Shown here: positions 17,158-27,899 of the stretch, piece after piece | Layout of the letters: every line of letters begins with the position of its first letter | Position numbering within the stretch: the stretch's first letter is position 1 | From: Candidatus Omnitrophota bacterium | GTDB taxonomy: Bacteria; Omnitrophota; Gorgyraeia; Gygaellales; Profunditerraquicolaceae | Length of the DNA: 49,211 nucleotides | Direction of reading: 5' to 3' | Assembly: GCA_016783715.1 (NCBI GenBank) | Contig: JADHWA010000003.1 | Span: 1-49,211 of the forward strand | Notes under the pieces: model-generated | The model's database searches: none | Told to the model about the DNA's origin: nothing | What the model saw: the letters and a program-made list of their open reading frames with translations, nothing else | Made by a program: the position numbers and the translations under genes

Positions 17158-17811
17158 TTACTTATTGCCCTTTAGCCGCTTTACCAGTTGAGTTAACCCA
17201 TCTTTGGTAACAATCAGTTTCTGGCTGGCTAAAACTTCATAGGCATTTGCGTCTATGCTCTGATTGAAACTCAAAAAATCTATATTACGCAAGGCTAATT
17301 TCAGCTCCCTGGCGGCATCTTTCGGTAAAAGCAACAGACAGGTTATTTTATCTTTCTTGGTAATCTTTAGATTCGCCAGGATCGAAACTACCTGCTTGGT
17401 CTTGACAGAAGGCTCCCCCAGTTTATCAAGGACGATAAAGTTATTCTCCTTCAGCTTTACATTAAGAGTTGATTTCAGAGCTAAATTCTTAATCTTCTGA
17501 GGCAGATTTATAGTATAGTCTCTCGGGGACGGACCGAAGGTTACTCCGCCGTGCCGCCATAAAGGAGATCGGTTAGATCCTGCCCTGGCTCGCCCTGTCC
17601 CTTTCTGCCTCCAGGGTTTAGCTCCTCCTCCGGAGACCTCACCGCGGTCTTTTGTCGAAGCCAACCCCTTCCTCTGATTAGCACGATAAGCATTGATCGC
17701 CTGATAGATAGCGCCGCTGCTGACCTCCCCATCAAATATATGGCGGTCTAAGCTGATCTTCTCAACTTCCTTACCCTGAATATCGTATACTGCTATACTA
17801 TTTGCTTCCAT
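17158..17811 (-). CDS. rplD: Ribosomal protein uL4
   Basis: 217 residues; its extended loop lines the exit tunnel and in proteobacteria it represses the S10 operon. GGGAKPWRQKGTGRARAGS and SPLWRHGGVTFGPSPRDYT form the loop, and the globular domain follows. The start overlaps rplC by 14 nt. Confidence 0.97.
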   Translation of the reverse strand: MEANSIAVYDIQGKEVEKISLDRHIFDGEVSSGAIYQAINAYRANQRKGLASTKDRGEVSGGGAKPWRQKGTGRARAGSNRSPLWRHGGVTFGPSPRDYTINLPQKIKNLALKSTLNVKLKENNFIVLDKLGEPSVKTKQVVSILANLKITKKDKITCLLLLPKDAARELKLALRNIDFLSFNQSIDANAYEVLASQKLIVTKDGLTQLVKRLKGNK

Positions 17812-18457
17812 CTTTGCCCTTACTTGCCTCTTTGACTTTTATAATATTTCTTTTCTTCACAGCACTCCTAACGATGACATAGGAGTTTTCCTTTCCGGGA
17901 ACCGACCCCTTGACCAACAGCAGGTTATCCTTAGGAAGTACCTTTATAACCCGCAGGTTCTGGCTGGTGACCCTTATTGCCCCCATATGTCCGGGAAGAT
18001 GATGTCCTTTAAATACTCTACTGGGGCTAGCACTGGCACCTATAGAACCTATGCGCCGATGCGACATTGAACCATGTGACTGTGGCCCGCCGCTCCAGCC
18101 CCAGCGCTTCACTCCGCCCTGAAAGCCTTTGCCGATAGAGGTGCCGATTACATCAACAAATTCTCCGGCCTCGAAGATATCAGCCTTAATCTGGTCTCCG
18201 ACCTTACACTCCTGATCAGGGGCCTTTTGAACCTCCCTGATAATCTTACAAGGGGATATCTTGAGCTTCTTGAAAAACCCTAGAACCGGCTTCTTTAGCT
18301 TCTTCTCCTCTATAGGGTCAAACGCTAACTGGATATGCTTATCCCCCACCGTAAGCACAGGGCACGGTCCTGCCTCAATAGCAGTAACCGCAACCATCTT
18401 ACCGGCTTCGGTAAAGACATGGGTCATCCCGATTTTTTTCCCTAATATACCCTTCAT
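17798..18457 (-). CDS. rplC: Ribosomal protein uL3
   Basis: 219 residues reaching towards the peptidyl-transferase centre. MKGILGKKIGMTHVF, the signature FQGGVKRWGWSGGPQSHGSM and GSIGASASPSRVFKG are canonical. The ATG directly follows the family A5 terminus (CTCATTTAAA), with no Shine-Dalgarno. Confidence 0.97.
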   Translation of the reverse strand: MKGILGKKIGMTHVFTEAGKMVAVTAIEAGPCPVLTVGDKHIQLAFDPIEEKKLKKPVLGFFKKLKISPCKIIREVQKAPDQECKVGDQIKADIFEAGEFVDVIGTSIGKGFQGGVKRWGWSGGPQSHGSMSHRRIGSIGASASPSRVFKGHHLPGHMGAIRVTSQNLRVIKVLPKDNLLLVKGSVPGKENSYVIVRSAVKKRNIIKVKEASKGKDGSK

Positions 18458-18657
18458 TTTAAATGAGCAGACGATTTATGGAGCACAACCTGCGACATAA
18501 ATCGTAGCTGCTTCCTTTTTTCTTATCTGTCAGCGTCTGCGAATTTACCCTTGACATCTACTTTAATTAATTTGTTTTAGGTAAATGTCAAGGGTAAGTT
18601 CGTACATATGAGTTATGTCACCTCCTATGTCGGCGACATAACTCATGTACTCACTTA
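18458..18657. repeat. Family A element A5 between rpsJ and rplC
   Basis: About 200 bp. Hairpin 1 has outer GCAGACG/CGTCTGC and inner ACGATTTATG/CATAAATCGT. The central stem is ACCCTTGACAT with ATGTCAAGGGT, as in A4. Hairpin 3 is a variant: GTACAT..GAGTTATGTC pairs with GACATAACTCATGTAC, changed on both arms. The rpsJ TAA stop starts the element in transcription direction. Confidence 0.92.
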
Positions 18658-18954
18658 CTTAATCTCCACATCCACTCCAGCAGGAAGATTGAGTTTCCTT
18701 AAGGAATCGATGGTTTTGGATGTGGGCTCGAATATATCAATCAAACGTTTGTGAGTTACCAGATCAAACTGCTCACGGGATTTTTTATCAATTACCGGAG
18801 AACGTAACACCGTGTAGACCTCCCGTTTTGACGGCAAAGGAACCGGCCCGGAGATACGCGCACCGGTGCGTTTGACCGTATCTACGATCTCCGTGACCGC
18901 TTGATCTAATAAACGATGATCGTGTGCCTTTAATTTTATGCGAATTTTTTGCAT
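18655..18954 (-). CDS. rpsJ: Ribosomal protein uS10 (NusE)
   Basis: 99-residue 30S protein that also links NusG and Rho/antitermination. [39 protein letters not shown] and [19 protein letters not shown] are canonical. I start at 18954, where S10 homology begins, although the frame stays open 10 codons into the family A6 element. No Shine-Dalgarno is present. Confidence 0.97.
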   Translation of the reverse strand: MQKIRIKLKAHDHRLLDQAVTEIVDTVKRTGARISGPVPLPSKREVYTVLRSPVIDKKSREQFDLVTHKRLIDIFEPTSKTIDSLRKLNLPAGVDVEIK

Positions 18955-18955
18955 A

Positions 18956-19169
18956 TTAATGAGCAGACGATTTATGGAGCGCATCCTGCGACATAAATCG
19001 TAGCTGTATCCTTTTTCCTTATCTGTCAGCGTCTGCGAATTAACCCCGCACCTTTTATTTATTCATAAATTTAGGTATTTTTTGAATACCTAAAAAGGTG
19101 CGGGGTAAGTTCGGACTTTATAAGTTATGTTTCCGCCTACGGCGGATCCATAACTTATGTCCTCACTTA
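18956..19169. repeat. Family A element A6 between tuf and rpsJ
   Basis: About 214 bp. Hairpin 1 closely matches those of A1 and A5. The central stem is a third type: CCCCGCACCTTTT pairs with AAAAGGTGCGGGG. Hairpin 3 pairs AAGTTATG with CATAACTT and has a TCCGCCTACGGCGGA mini-palindrome in its loop. The tuf stop TAA (19167-19169) lies at the terminus. Confidence 0.93.
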
Positions 19170-20372
19170 GGCAATTATCTCTATAACTACACCTGCTCCT
19201 ACCGTATGGCCGCCTTCGCGGATGGCGAAACGTGATTCTTTCTCCATAGCGATAGGAATGATCAACTCTACATCCAGGAGCACGTTGTCTCCGGGCATTA
19301 CCATCTCTACACCCTGCGGGAGAGAAGTTGCGCTTCCGGTAACATCTGTAGTCCTGAAGTAAAATTGAGGTCTATAGCCTTTAAAGAACGGAGTATGTCT
19401 TCCGCCTTCTTCCTTATTCAAGATATACACCTGAGCCTTGAATTTTGTATGCGGCGTAATCGATTTAGGCGCTGCTGCAACCATACCACGCTCAATCGAA
19501 TTCTTGTCTACTCCTCGTAAAAGCAACCCAACGTTATCACCTGCCTGACCCTCATCAAGGATCTTGCGGAACATCTCGATTCCGGTAACAACGGTTGAAT
19601 GCGTCTCAGGCCTTAAACCCACTAGCTCTATGGTGTCGTTTAGTTTTACTTTACCACGCTCGATTCTTCCTGTTCCTACCGTACCTCGTCCTTCGATGCT
19701 GAAGACATCTTCTACCGCCATCAAGAAGGGCTTATCCAGGTCTCTGGTAGGCAAAGGAATAAACTCATCGACTGCCTTCATTAACTCAAGGATACACTTG
19801 GCATCTTCACTTTTAGCATCAGCTGTTGTCATCGCTTTAGATGCGCTACCTCTGATGATCGGAGTCTTATCTCCCGGATAGCCATATTTGGTCAACAGAT
19901 CCCTGGTCTCAAGTTCCACCAGATCCAGGAGTTCCTTATCCTCCACTAAATCACATTTGTTCATAAACACGACCATCGCCGGAACGTTAACCTGCCTGGC
20001 TAACAAAATATGCTCTCTTGTCTGAGGCATCGGACCGTCGGCCGCAGATACTACAAGAATCGCACCATCCATCTGTGCGGCACCGGTAATCATATTCTTG
20101 ATATAATCCGCGTGTCCCGGACAGTCAATATGTGCATAATGACGGTTATCTGTTTCGTATTCTACGTGCGCCACCTGAATTGTCAATATCTTGGACGCAT
20201 CTCTTACTGCACCACCTTTAGCAATTTCAGTATATGACTTAGCAGTCGCCTTGCCCAGTTTACTCAACACGTTTAGGATCGCGGCAGTCAATGTAGTCTT
20301 TCCGTGATCGATATGCCCGATGGTACCTATATTTACGTGCGGTTTACTCCTGACAAATTTCTCTTTAGCCAT
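19167..20372 (-). CDS. tuf: Elongation factor Tu
   Basis: 401-residue GTPase delivering aminoacyl-tRNA. G1 is [16 protein letters not shown]3 is [12 protein letters not shown] and G4 is NKCDLV; domains 2-3 include [13 protein letters not shown] and the C-terminal [15 protein letters not shown]. The start at 20372 follows AGGAGGTG; nine upstream in-frame codons are ignored. Only one tuf is in the window. Confidence 0.98.
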   Translation of the reverse strand: MAKEKFVRSKPHVNIGTIGHIDHGKTTLTAAILNVLSKLGKATAKSYTEIAKGGAVRDASKILTIQVAHVEYETDNRHYAHIDCPGHADYIKNMITGAAQMDGAILVVSAADGPMPQTREHILLARQVNVPAMVVFMNKCDLVEDKELLDLVELETRDLLTKYGYPGDKTPIIRGSASKAMTTADAKSEDAKCILELMKAVDEFIPLPTRDLDKPFLMAVEDVFSIEGRGTVGTGRIERGKVKLNDTIELVGLRPETHSTVVTGIEMFRKILDEGQAGDNVGLLLRGVDKNSIERGMVAAAPKSITPHTKFKAQVYILNKEEGGRHTPFFKGYRPQFYFRTTDVTGSATSLPQGVEMVMPGDNVLLDVELIIPIAMEKESRFAIREGGHTVGAGVVIEIIA

Positions 20373-20420
20373 TAGTACACCTCCTATTTTTTTTATCAAT
20401 GGCGAAAAAAGTATCTTTAC

Positions 20421-22511
20421 TCATTTACGTGCACCTGTTGATGTCAAGCCAGAAATTATCTTTTCAGCTATATGTGAAGGCACTTCAGCGTAAAATGAAG
20501 GCTCCATTGTATAGGATGCACGGCCTTGTGTCAAGCTCCTTAAGGCCGTGGCATAGTTAAACACTTCTGCTAAGGGGACATTCGCCCTAATCGTACGTAA
20601 ATTATTCCTTTGCGCCAACGAAACTATCTTTGCCCTGCGCGAACTCAAGTCTCCAATCACCTGCCCCATATACTCTTCCGGAACAATCACTTCGACATCC
20701 ATGATCGGCTCAAGCAGTACCGAGCGTGCTGCTCGCAAACCATCATTAAAACCTATCGAGGCTGCCATCTTAAAGGCCAACTCGGAAGAGTCAACCTCGT
20801 GATACGAACCGTCCACCAAAACTACCTTAACATCGGTCACAGGATACCCTGCTAATACACCACTCTTTGCTGCCCCAAAAATACCCTGCTTTACCGGTGA
20901 GATATATTCGCGGGGTATAGCTCCGCTCTTAATCTTATCTTCAAATGTTATACCGGCCCCGGGAGTATCTTGCGGCTCCATCTCCAGGACTACGTGCCCG
21001 TATTGTCCGCGGCCACCGCTCTGAGAAATAAACTTCCCAACACTCTTTACACTCTTGCTAATTGTCTCCCGATAAGCAACCTGAGGAAAACCGACCTGCG
21101 CCTCTACATTAAACTCGCGTAAAATCCGGTCAATAATTACCTCCAGATGCAGCTGCCCCATCCCGGCGATCAAGGTCTGTCCTGTTTCCTGATTATAAGT
21201 CACCTTGAAAGACGGATCCTCTTCCTCTAATTTATGCAGCGCCAAACCCAGCTTCTCCTGGGCATCTTTACTCTTGGGCTCGATCGCCTGCTGAATAACC
21301 GGCTCGGGAAAGTGTATCGCCTCGATAAGAATCGGATTCTCCTTGGTGCAGAGTGTATCCCCGGTCTTAGTCTGTTTTAAACCTACAACTCCGGCGATCT
21401 CACCGGTATGTACCTCCTCAATTATCTCCTGCCTATTGGCATGCATCTTTACGATCTTTGTTACTCGCTCCTTCTCTCTATGGGTGGTGTTATAAGCATA
21501 AGTCCCTGCCTTAAGGCTGCCAGAGTAGACCCTTACGTAATTAATCTTGCCCACAAATGGATCGGTGGCGACCTTGAAACACAAACCGCAGAAGGGAGCA
21601 CTATCAGAGGCCTTAATCTCTTCAAACTCTCCGGTTTCCGGATTGGTGCCTTTTATCGCAGCCACATCTACCGGCGCAGGAAGATAATCGCAGACCGCAT
21701 TTAATAGCAGCTGGACGCCTTTATTTTTAAAAGCAGATCCGCAGAGGATCGGAACAAACTGACAGGCGATTGTGGTTTTGCGTATGGCCTTCTTTAACTG
21801 GTCATTGCTAATCTCTTTACCGTGCAGATAATCTTCCATAATCGAATCATCTACCTCGGCTAATTTTTCAATCAATATTGTGCGGCATTTTTCAACCTCC
21901 CCGGCAAGTTCAGCCGGTACTTCCTGCTCCTGAATATCCTTACCCAAATCATCCTTATAGATGAATAGTTTCCTCTCGATTATATCGATAATCCCTTTAA
22001 AATCGGCTTCCTTGCCATAGGGGATCTGGATCGCCGCCGCATTTGCCGCCAGTCTTCGGTAGATCTGCTCTATCACCATGGAAAGATCGCTTCCGGTACG
22101 ATCCAGCTTATTTACAAAGGCAACCCTGGGAACATTATACCGGTCGGCTTGACGCCAGACGGTTTCTGATTGCGGCTCAACTCCGCCCACACCACAGAAT
22201 ACCACCACCGCTCCGTCAAGGACTTTAAGCGAACGCTCTACCTCAACCGTAAAATCGACATGACCCGGAGTATCTATGATATTGATCGTATAATCATTCC
22301 AGCTACAGGTAGTGGCCGCAGCAGTAATAGTAATCCCCCGCTCCTGCTCCTGCACCATCCAGTCCATAACCGCAGTACCATCATGGACTTCGCCGAGCTT
22401 ATAGGTCTTGCCGGTATAATAGAGGACACGTTCGGTAGTAGTAGTTTTACCGGCATCAATATGCGCGATAATCCCAATATTCCTAATTTTTTCTAAAGGA
22501 ATCTTTCTCAT
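20421..22511 (-). CDS. fusA: Elongation factor G
   Basis: 696-residue translocase GTPase. G1 is [18 protein letters not shown]3 [16 protein letters not shown] and G4 NKLDRTGSD; domain IV/V includes [15 protein letters not shown] and [20 protein letters not shown]. The ATG is 7 nt after the rpsG stop, giving translational coupling; the frame's earlier ATG lies inside rpsG and is rejected. Confidence 0.98.
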   Translation of the reverse strand: MRKIPLEKIRNIGIIAHIDAGKTTTTERVLYYTGKTYKLGEVHDGTAVMDWMVQEQERGITITAAATTCSWNDYTINIIDTPGHVDFTVEVERSLKVLDGAVVVFCGVGGVEPQSETVWRQADRYNVPRVAFVNKLDRTGSDLSMVIEQIYRRLAANAAAIQIPYGKEADFKGIIDIIERKLFIYKDDLGKDIQEQEVPAELAGEVEKCRTILIEKLAEVDDSIMEDYLHGKEISNDQLKKAIRKTTIACQFVPILCGSAFKNKGVQLLLNAVCDYLPAPVDVAAIKGTNPETGEFEEIKASDSAPFCGLCFKVATDPFVGKINYVRVYSGSLKAGTYAYNTTHREKERVTKIVKMHANRQEIIEEVHTGEIAGVVGLKQTKTGDTLCTKENPILIEAIHFPEPVIQQAIEPKSKDAQEKLGLALHKLEEEDPSFKVTYNQETGQTLIAGMGQLHLEVIIDRILREFNVEAQVGFPQVAYRETISKSVKSVGKFISQSGGRGQYGHVVLEMEPQDTPGAGITFEDKIKSGAIPREYISPVKQGIFGAAKSGVLAGYPVTDVKVVLVDGSYHEVDSSELAFKMAASIGFNDGLRAARSVLLEPIMDVEVIVPEEYMGQVIGDLSSRRAKIVSLAQRNNLRTIRANVPLAEVFNYATALRSLTQGRASYTMEPSFYAEVPSHIAEKIISGLTSTGARK

Positions 22512-22518
22512 AATTAAA

Positions 22519-22989
22519 TTACCATCTAAAATGCGCGTAGGCCTTGTTTGCATCGGCCATTTTGTGAGTATCATCTCTCTTCTTTATCGCAGAACCCTCT
22601 CCCTTAAAAGCCGAAACGACCTCATCGGCCAGCTTCTCTTTCATGGTTCTGCCTTTTTTATTCTTTGAGAAGTCGCGAATCCAGCGTAAAGCAATCGACG
22701 TCCCTCTCTCCTGCCTTACCTCGATAGGCACCTGATAAGTAGCTCCGCCAACCCGCCTTGGTTTTACCTCTAATCGCGGCCTGACGTTATCAATTGCCTT
22801 ATAGAAAGCCTTAAGCACGTCCGCTTCATTAAGCTGCTTGGCAACAATGTCTAATGCACCATAAACGATCTCTTCGGCAATAGATTTCTTTCCTTTGAGC
22901 ATTACCATATTTATGAATTTCGCCACGACCTTGCTATTATATTTCGGGTCTTCTAAAAGCTGTTTATCATGCGCTCTTCTTCTTCTCAT
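22519..22989 (-). CDS. rpsG: Ribosomal protein uS7
   Basis: 156 residues; nucleates the 30S head. [54 protein letters not shown] and [10 protein letters not shown] are canonical. The ATG at 22989 follows CTCATTTAAT from family A7 without a Shine-Dalgarno. A second in-frame ATG 15 nt upstream, inside the element, would add MCSFN. Confidence 0.97.
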   Translation of the reverse strand: MRRRRAHDKQLLEDPKYNSKVVAKFINMVMLKGKKSIAEEIVYGALDIVAKQLNEADVLKAFYKAIDNVRPRLEVKPRRVGGATYQVPIEVRQERGTSIALRWIRDFSKNKKGRTMKEKLADEVVSAFKGEGSAIKKRDDTHKMADANKAYAHFRW

Positions 22990-22990
22990 A

Positions 22991-23233
22991 TTAAATGAGC
23001 ACATAACTTACGAACACGTAGTGCGAGTAAGTTATTGTGCGAGTTTAACCCCCCACCACTTTTTGATAAAGTTTTATAAAATTATATCCTGTACTACCGC
23101 TCACTTCACAGCTAAATTTTACCGCCCCTCCACTATACAAAAAGTGGTGGGGGGTGAGTTCGGACAAATAAGTTATGTCGCTTCTATGATCTGAATTTAA
23201 AATATGCTGCTCCATAACTTATGTCCTCACTTA
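22991..23233. repeat. Family A element A7 between rpsL and rpsG
   Basis: About 243 bp. Hairpin 1: GCACATAACTTAC pairs with GTAAGTTATTGTGC. The central stem is CCCCCCACCACTTTTT with AAAAAGTGGTGGGGGG. Hairpin 3: GGACAAATAAGTTATG pairs with CATAACTTATGTCC. In transcription direction it starts with TAAGTGAG (the rpsL stop) and ends CTCATTTA, which pair over 8 bp with one G-U. Its ~115-bp core is almost identical to that of A8. Confidence 0.95.
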
Positions 23234-23602
23234 TTTTGGCCTCTTGGCTCCGTATTTTGAACGGGATCTCCTGCGGTTACTTACTCCGGAGGTATCCAGG
23301 GTACCTCTTACGATATGGTATCTTACCCCGGGAAGATCCTTTACGCGTCCGCCCCTGACTAAAACTATCGAGTGCTCCTGCAAATTATGCCCTTCTCCGG
23401 GAATATAGGCGGTTACTTCGATCCCTGTGGTTAACCTGACTCTGGCAATCTTACGAAGCGCGGAATTCGGCTTCTTAGGAGTCATGGTGCGTACCTGCAA
23501 ACATACACCGCGCCTCTGAGGACACCCCTTTAATGCAGGCGACTTACTTTTCTTCTTCTTTGAAACCCTTCCCAACCTGATTAATTGGACAATTGTCGGC
23601 AT
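23231..23602 (-). CDS. rpsL: Ribosomal protein uS12
   Basis: 123 residues at the decoding centre. [19 protein letters not shown] and [20 protein letters not shown] hold the two conserved Lys that define streptomycin sensitivity when unmutated. The start overlaps the rpoC stop (TAATG), so the beta and str operons are fused. The stop is the first codon of family A7. Confidence 0.98.
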   Translation of the reverse strand: MPTIVQLIRLGRVSKKKKSKSPALKGCPQRRGVCLQVRTMTPKKPNSALRKIARVRLTTGIEVTAYIPGEGHNLQEHSIVLVRGGRVKDLPGVRYHIVRGTLDTSGVSNRRRSRSKYGAKRPK

Positions 23603-26600
23603 TAAACTTTTTCCTTTTCCTTTTCCGTTTCTTTCCCTTTTTCTTTTTTCTCTTTAGAGTCAATAATTTTTTCTACTGCTATATTCCTGTGGACATGGAA
23701 ACCAGTACCTGCGGGAATCAGATGCCCCACAATCACGTTCTCCTTAAGACCGAATAGTTCATCCGTCTTCCCGGAGGCTGCCGCATCGGTAAGGACCCGG
23801 GTGGTCTCCTGGAAGCTTGCCGCAGAGATAAAACTCTCGGTGGTCAAAGAAGCCTTGGTAATCCCCAGCAACAATGGTGTAGCCAGTGCCGGTTTGCCGC
23901 CTTTTTTGATTACCCGGGTATTCTCCTTCTGGAATACCCATTTATCCACCTGCTGGGTGGCCAGGAAGTCGGTATCTCCGGAATTCTCTATCCTTACCTT
24001 CTTTAACATCTGCCGGATGATTAACTCAATATGCTTATCATTAATCCGTACGCCCTGCAGACGGTATACCTCCTGCACTTCATTGACTAAATATTCCTGC
24101 AAAACCTTGTCTCCGCATACTCTTAATATATCCTGCAATACCACCGGCCCGTCAGTCAGCTGCTGTCCGGCAATTACCTTATCCCCCTTATAGACATTCG
24201 GATGCTTGCCGTGAGGTATTGTATATTCACACTCCATCCCTGTCGGAGAACGAACGATAATTACCCGCTGCCCCTTCTTGCTCTCGCCGAACTCGACGAA
24301 ACCGTCGATTTCGCTGACGATCGCAGGTTCCTTCGGACGTCTTGCCTCAAATAGCTCGGCTACCCGAGGAAGTCCTCCGGTAATATCCCTGGTCTTACCG
24401 ACAACCCGCGGGATCTTCGCTAAGAGCTCGCCGGCAGCTATTTTATCTGCGTCTTTAACCATAATATGGGCATTTACCGGAATCGGATAAATACCCAGAA
24501 CCTCCTGTTTCTCATCTAAAATCAATACCTGCGGATGATATTCCTGCTTATGCTCAACTACGACTCTTTCAGGTAATTTTGTTACCGGATTCACTTCCTC
24601 TCTTACCGTAACCCCTTCCTTTAAATCCTCGTATTTCACGCGACCGCTAACCTCGGTAAGAACCGGGATGGTATAGGGATCCCAGCGCACAAATATTACC
24701 CCTTTGTTAACCTCGTTGCCGTCTGCAATATTGATATAGGCACCCTGAAGTATAGGATAACGCTCCAGTTCCCTGCCCTGTTTATCGTTTATGCTGATAA
24801 ATCCGTTTCTATTTAAGACAATGAACTCCTTGTTCTTTGCGGTTATCCTTAGGGCATGATATTTAGCCAGCCCCTTGTTCTTGGACTTCAAATATGACTG
24901 CTCAACTGTTCTTGAGGCCGTACCGCCGATATGGAAAGTTCTCATTGTAAGCTGAGTTCCCGGCTCTCCGATGCTCTGGGCGGCGATTACCCCTACTGCT
25001 TCCCCGACTTCAACCGTCCTGCCGGTAGCCAGGTTTCTTCCATAGCACCTGGTGCAGACTCCCCGCTCGGACTCACAGGTAAGCGCACTTCTGATGCGGA
25101 TCTTTTCAATTCCCAACATCTCAATCCTATCCGCCTTCTCTTCGGAGATATCGCTTCCTGCCTCGACGATTACTTTATCGGTAATGATATCTACTATATT
25201 ATCCAATGCGGTTCTTCCTACGATACGGTCTTTTAAACTGACCACTTCTTCATCGCCTTCAATGATCGCTGCGACCGTAATCCCGTTTAAGGTACCGCAA
25301 TTCTCTTCGCTGACGATAACTTCTTGCGCGACATCCACCAACCTGCGGGTCAGGTAACCGGCATCCGCAGTCTTAAGCGCGGTATCCGCCAACCCCTTGC
25401 GCGCGCCGTGTGTTGAAATAAAATACTCCAACACCGTCAGCCCCTCCCGGAAGTTTGCAGTAATAGGGCTTTCAATAATCTCTCCCGACGGCTTTGCCAT
25501 CAGACCTCGCATCCCGGCAAGCTGCCTTATCTGCAGGCGTGATCCTCGTGCTCCGGAATCAGCCATCATAAATATGGGATTAAAGGCCGCCATCTCCTTA
25601 AATAATAGATCCGATACCCTATCAGTGGTATGGGTCCAGATAGCGATAACCTTATTTGAGCGCTCGCTGTCGGTAATAACCCCTCGATGATACTGTTCTT
25701 CCACTTTGGCTACTTCGCCACGCGCCTCCTTCAAGACATCCTTCTTCTCCTTGGGGATCACCAAGTCATCTATACCAATCGAAATTCCCCCTAAGGTGGC
25801 ATGGATAAACCCAAGCCTCTTGAGTTCGTCTAAGAGTTTTATGGTTCTGGTGTGGCCAAAGCGCTTGTAGGTTTCAGTAACAATATCTCCGACCTTGGTT
25901 TTATTCAGTTCTTGATTGACAAAACCAAAGCCCTCCGGTAATACTTCGTTAAATACTACCCTGCCGCAGGTAGTTGTAATCATCTCTGGCTTATCAGTAA
26001 ACTTCTTATCTTCAATCTCAAAGGTCGACTTTACCCTTACCCTAATTCTTGCATGCAGATCTATCTGGTTATCGGAATGCGCGGTAATCACTTCATCGGC
26101 ATTTGCGAATACCTTATCCTCGCCTTTAGCTCCTGGCTTTTCTTTTGAAAGATAGTTGAGTCCTAGAATAATGTCTTGGGTGGGGGTGATAATCGGGCGG
26201 CCATCTGCGGGTGAGAAGATATTGTTAATAGAGAGCATCAATATCTTTGCTTCTATCTGGGCTTCCAGAGATAGGGGCACATGTACCGCCATCTGGTCGC
26301 CGTCAAAATCCGCATTAAAGGCAGTACAGACCAACGGGTGGATCTTAATTGACTTACCTTCGATCAGGATCGGCTGAAATGCCTGTATACCCAAACGATG
26401 CAGCGTAGGCGCACGGTTTAAGAATACCGGATGATCCTGAATCACTTCATCTAATATATCCCACACTTCTATCTTTCCGCGCTCCACCATCCTGCGGGCG
26501 CCTTTGATCGTATGGACAAATCCCTTCTCTCTGAGCTTCTTAATGATAAAAGGCTCAAATAACTCCAAGGCCATCTGCTTAGGCAGACCGCATTCATGGA

Positions 26601-27657
26601 GTTTTAGCTCCGGCCCGACTACGATTACAGAGCGGCCAGAGTAGTCAACGCGTTTTCCTAGGAGATTCTGACGGAACCTTCCCTGCTTCCCCTTAAGCAT
26701 ATCTGAGAGAGACTTCAAGGGACGGTTGTTGGCGCCCAGCACCGGGCGACCATGCCTTCCGTTATCCAAGAGCGCATCCACAGCTTCCTGAAGCATGCGC
26801 TTTTCATTGCGGATGATGATCTCCGGGGCGTTGAGCTCAATTAACTTCTTTAATCGATTATTACGGTTAATTACCCGGCGGTATAAGTCATTGAGGTCCG
26901 AAGTAGCAAATCTTCCACCGTCTAAAGGAACCAGAGGCCTTAAATCCGGAGGGATCACCGGCAGGATCTCTAAGATCATCCAGTCCGGCTTATTATCTGA
27001 TTTTTTGAAATCCTCTATCAACTTTAAGGATTTTAGAATCTTGCGGTTATTTGCTGTCTCCTTTGTTTTGTCAAGGTCCTTGCGTAACTTACGGCAATAG
27101 GTATCAACGTCAAGTTCCTTTAGGAGATCCTGGACTGCCCCTGCTCCGATCTTTGCCTTAAAGCCGCTGCCGTACTTCTCAATGGCTTCCTGATATTTAT
27201 CCTCCGTCAGGAGTTCTTTTTTCTTTAAAGGAGTAGTGCCGGGATCCAGGACTACATATTCTTCATAATAGATAACCTTCTCGAGGTTCCTTAAGCCGAT
27301 ATCCAATAAAGCTGCCAGGCGCGAAGGCACGGCTTTAAAAAACCAGATATGAGTGACGGGTGCGGCTAACTCAATATGCCCCATACGCTCACGCCTGACG
27401 CATGAACGGTCGATATGGACACCACAGCGGTCACAGGTTATACCTTTGAATTTTATCCCCTTATACTTGCCGCAATTACACTCCCAGTCGCGGACCGGAC
27501 CGAAGATCTTCTCGCAAAACAGGCCGTCTTTCTCGGGCTTGAGTGTGCGGTAATTGATCGTCTCGGCTTTCTTTACTTCGCCTTTAGACCAGGACTTGAT
27601 CACCTGCGCAGAGGCAATCTTTATGGAGATACTGTCAAAACTAGTGGTCTCTTCCAT
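23602..27657 (-). CDS. rpoC: DNA-directed RNA polymerase beta-prime subunit
   Basis: 1351 residues. The first zinc site is in [20 protein letters not shown]; the clamp and rudder region leads to the catalytic [16 protein letters not shown]. The bridge-helix/trigger-loop region includes [20 protein letters not shown]; the second zinc site is [16 protein letters not shown]. The C-terminus ends in a charged Lys/Glu tail ([17 protein letters not shown]). The start is put at 27657 where homology begins; an upstream ATG inside the A8 element would add MRSLN. Confidence 0.98.
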   Translation of the reverse strand: MEETTSFDSISIKIASAQVIKSWSKGEVKKAETINYRTLKPEKDGLFCEKIFGPVRDWECNCGKYKGIKFKGITCDRCGVHIDRSCVRRERMGHIELAAPVTHIWFFKAVPSRLAALLDIGLRNLEKVIYYEEYVVLDPGTTPLKKKELLTEDKYQEAIEKYGSGFKAKIGAGAVQDLLKELDVDTYCRKLRKDLDKTKETANNRKILKSLKLIEDFKKSDNKPDWMILEILPVIPPDLRPLVPLDGGRFATSDLNDLYRRVINRNNRLKKLIELNAPEIIIRNEKRMLQEAVDALLDNGRHGRPVLGANNRPLKSLSDMLKGKQGRFRQNLLGKRVDYSGRSVIVVGPELKLHECGLPKQMALELFEPFIIKKLREKGFVHTIKGARRMVERGKIEVWDILDEVIQDHPVFLNRAPTLHRLGIQAFQPILIEGKSIKIHPLVCTAFNADFDGDQMAVHVPLSLEAQIEAKILMLSINNIFSPADGRPIITPTQDIILGLNYLSKEKPGAKGEDKVFANADEVITAHSDNQIDLHARIRVRVKSTFEIEDKKFTDKPEMITTTCGRVVFNEVLPEGFGFVNQELNKTKVGDIVTETYKRFGHTRTIKLLDELKRLGFIHATLGGISIGIDDLVIPKEKKDVLKEARGEVAKVEEQYHRGVITDSERSNKVIAIWTHTTDRVSDLLFKEMAAFNPIFMMADSGARGSRLQIRQLAGMRGLMAKPSGEIIESPITANFREGLTVLEYFISTHGARKGLADTALKTADAGYLTRRLVDVAQEVIVSEENCGTLNGITVAAIIEGDEEVVSLKDRIVGRTALDNIVDIITDKVIVEAGSDISEEKADRIEMLGIEKIRIRSALTCESERGVCTRCYGRNLATGRTVEVGEAVGVIAAQSIGEPGTQLTMRTFHIGGTASRTVEQSYLKSKNKGLAKYHALRITAKNKEFIVLNRNGFISINDKQGRELERYPILQGAYINIADGNEVNKGVIFVRWDPYTIPVLTEVSGRVKYEDLKEGVTVREEVNPVTKLPERVVVEHKQEYHPQVLILDEKQEVLGIYPIPVNAHIMVKDADKIAAGELLAKIPRVVGKTRDITGGLPRVAELFEARRPKEPAIVSEIDGFVEFGESKKGQRVIIVRSPTGMECEYTIPHGKHPNVYKGDKVIAGQQLTDGPVVLQDILRVCGDKVLQEYLVNEVQEVYRLQGVRINDKHIELIIRQMLKKVRIENSGDTDFLATQQVDKWVFQKENTRVIKKGGKPALATPLLLGITKASLTTESFISAASFQETTRVLTDAAASGKTDELFGLKENVIVGHLIPAGTGFHVHRNIAVEKIIDSKEKKEKGKETEKEKEKV

Positions 27658-27658
27658 A

Positions 27659-27899
27659 TTTAATGAGCGCATAACTTACGATCCGCCGTAGGCGCAAGAG
27701 TAAGTTATTGCGCGAATTTAACCCCCCACCACTTTTTGATAAAGTTTTATAAAATTATATCCTGTACTACCACTCACTTCACAGCTAAATTTTACCGCCC
27801 CTCCACTATACAAAAAGTGGTGGGGGGTGAGTTCGACCAGATAAGTTATGTCGTTTCTATCATTCTTGAATACAGCTCCATAACTTATGGTCTCACTCA
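27659..27899. repeat. Family A element A8 between rpoB and rpoC
   Basis: About 241 bp. Hairpin 1: GCGCATAACTTAC pairs with GTAAGTTATTGCGC. The central stem is the CCCCCCACCACTTTTT type. Hairpin 3: GACCAGATAAGTTATG pairs with CATAACTTATGGTC, a double change relative to A7 that keeps pairing. The rpoB stop is TGA in TGAGTGAG; rpoC starts 1-2 nt after the opposite end. Confidence 0.95.

Noticed and set aside
15603-18590. TTGACA in the central stems of A4 and A5 as promoter -35 boxes
   Set aside because: The motif is part of the palindrome and occurs on both arms; no good -10 (TATAAT-like) hexamer lies 16-18 bp away on either strand.
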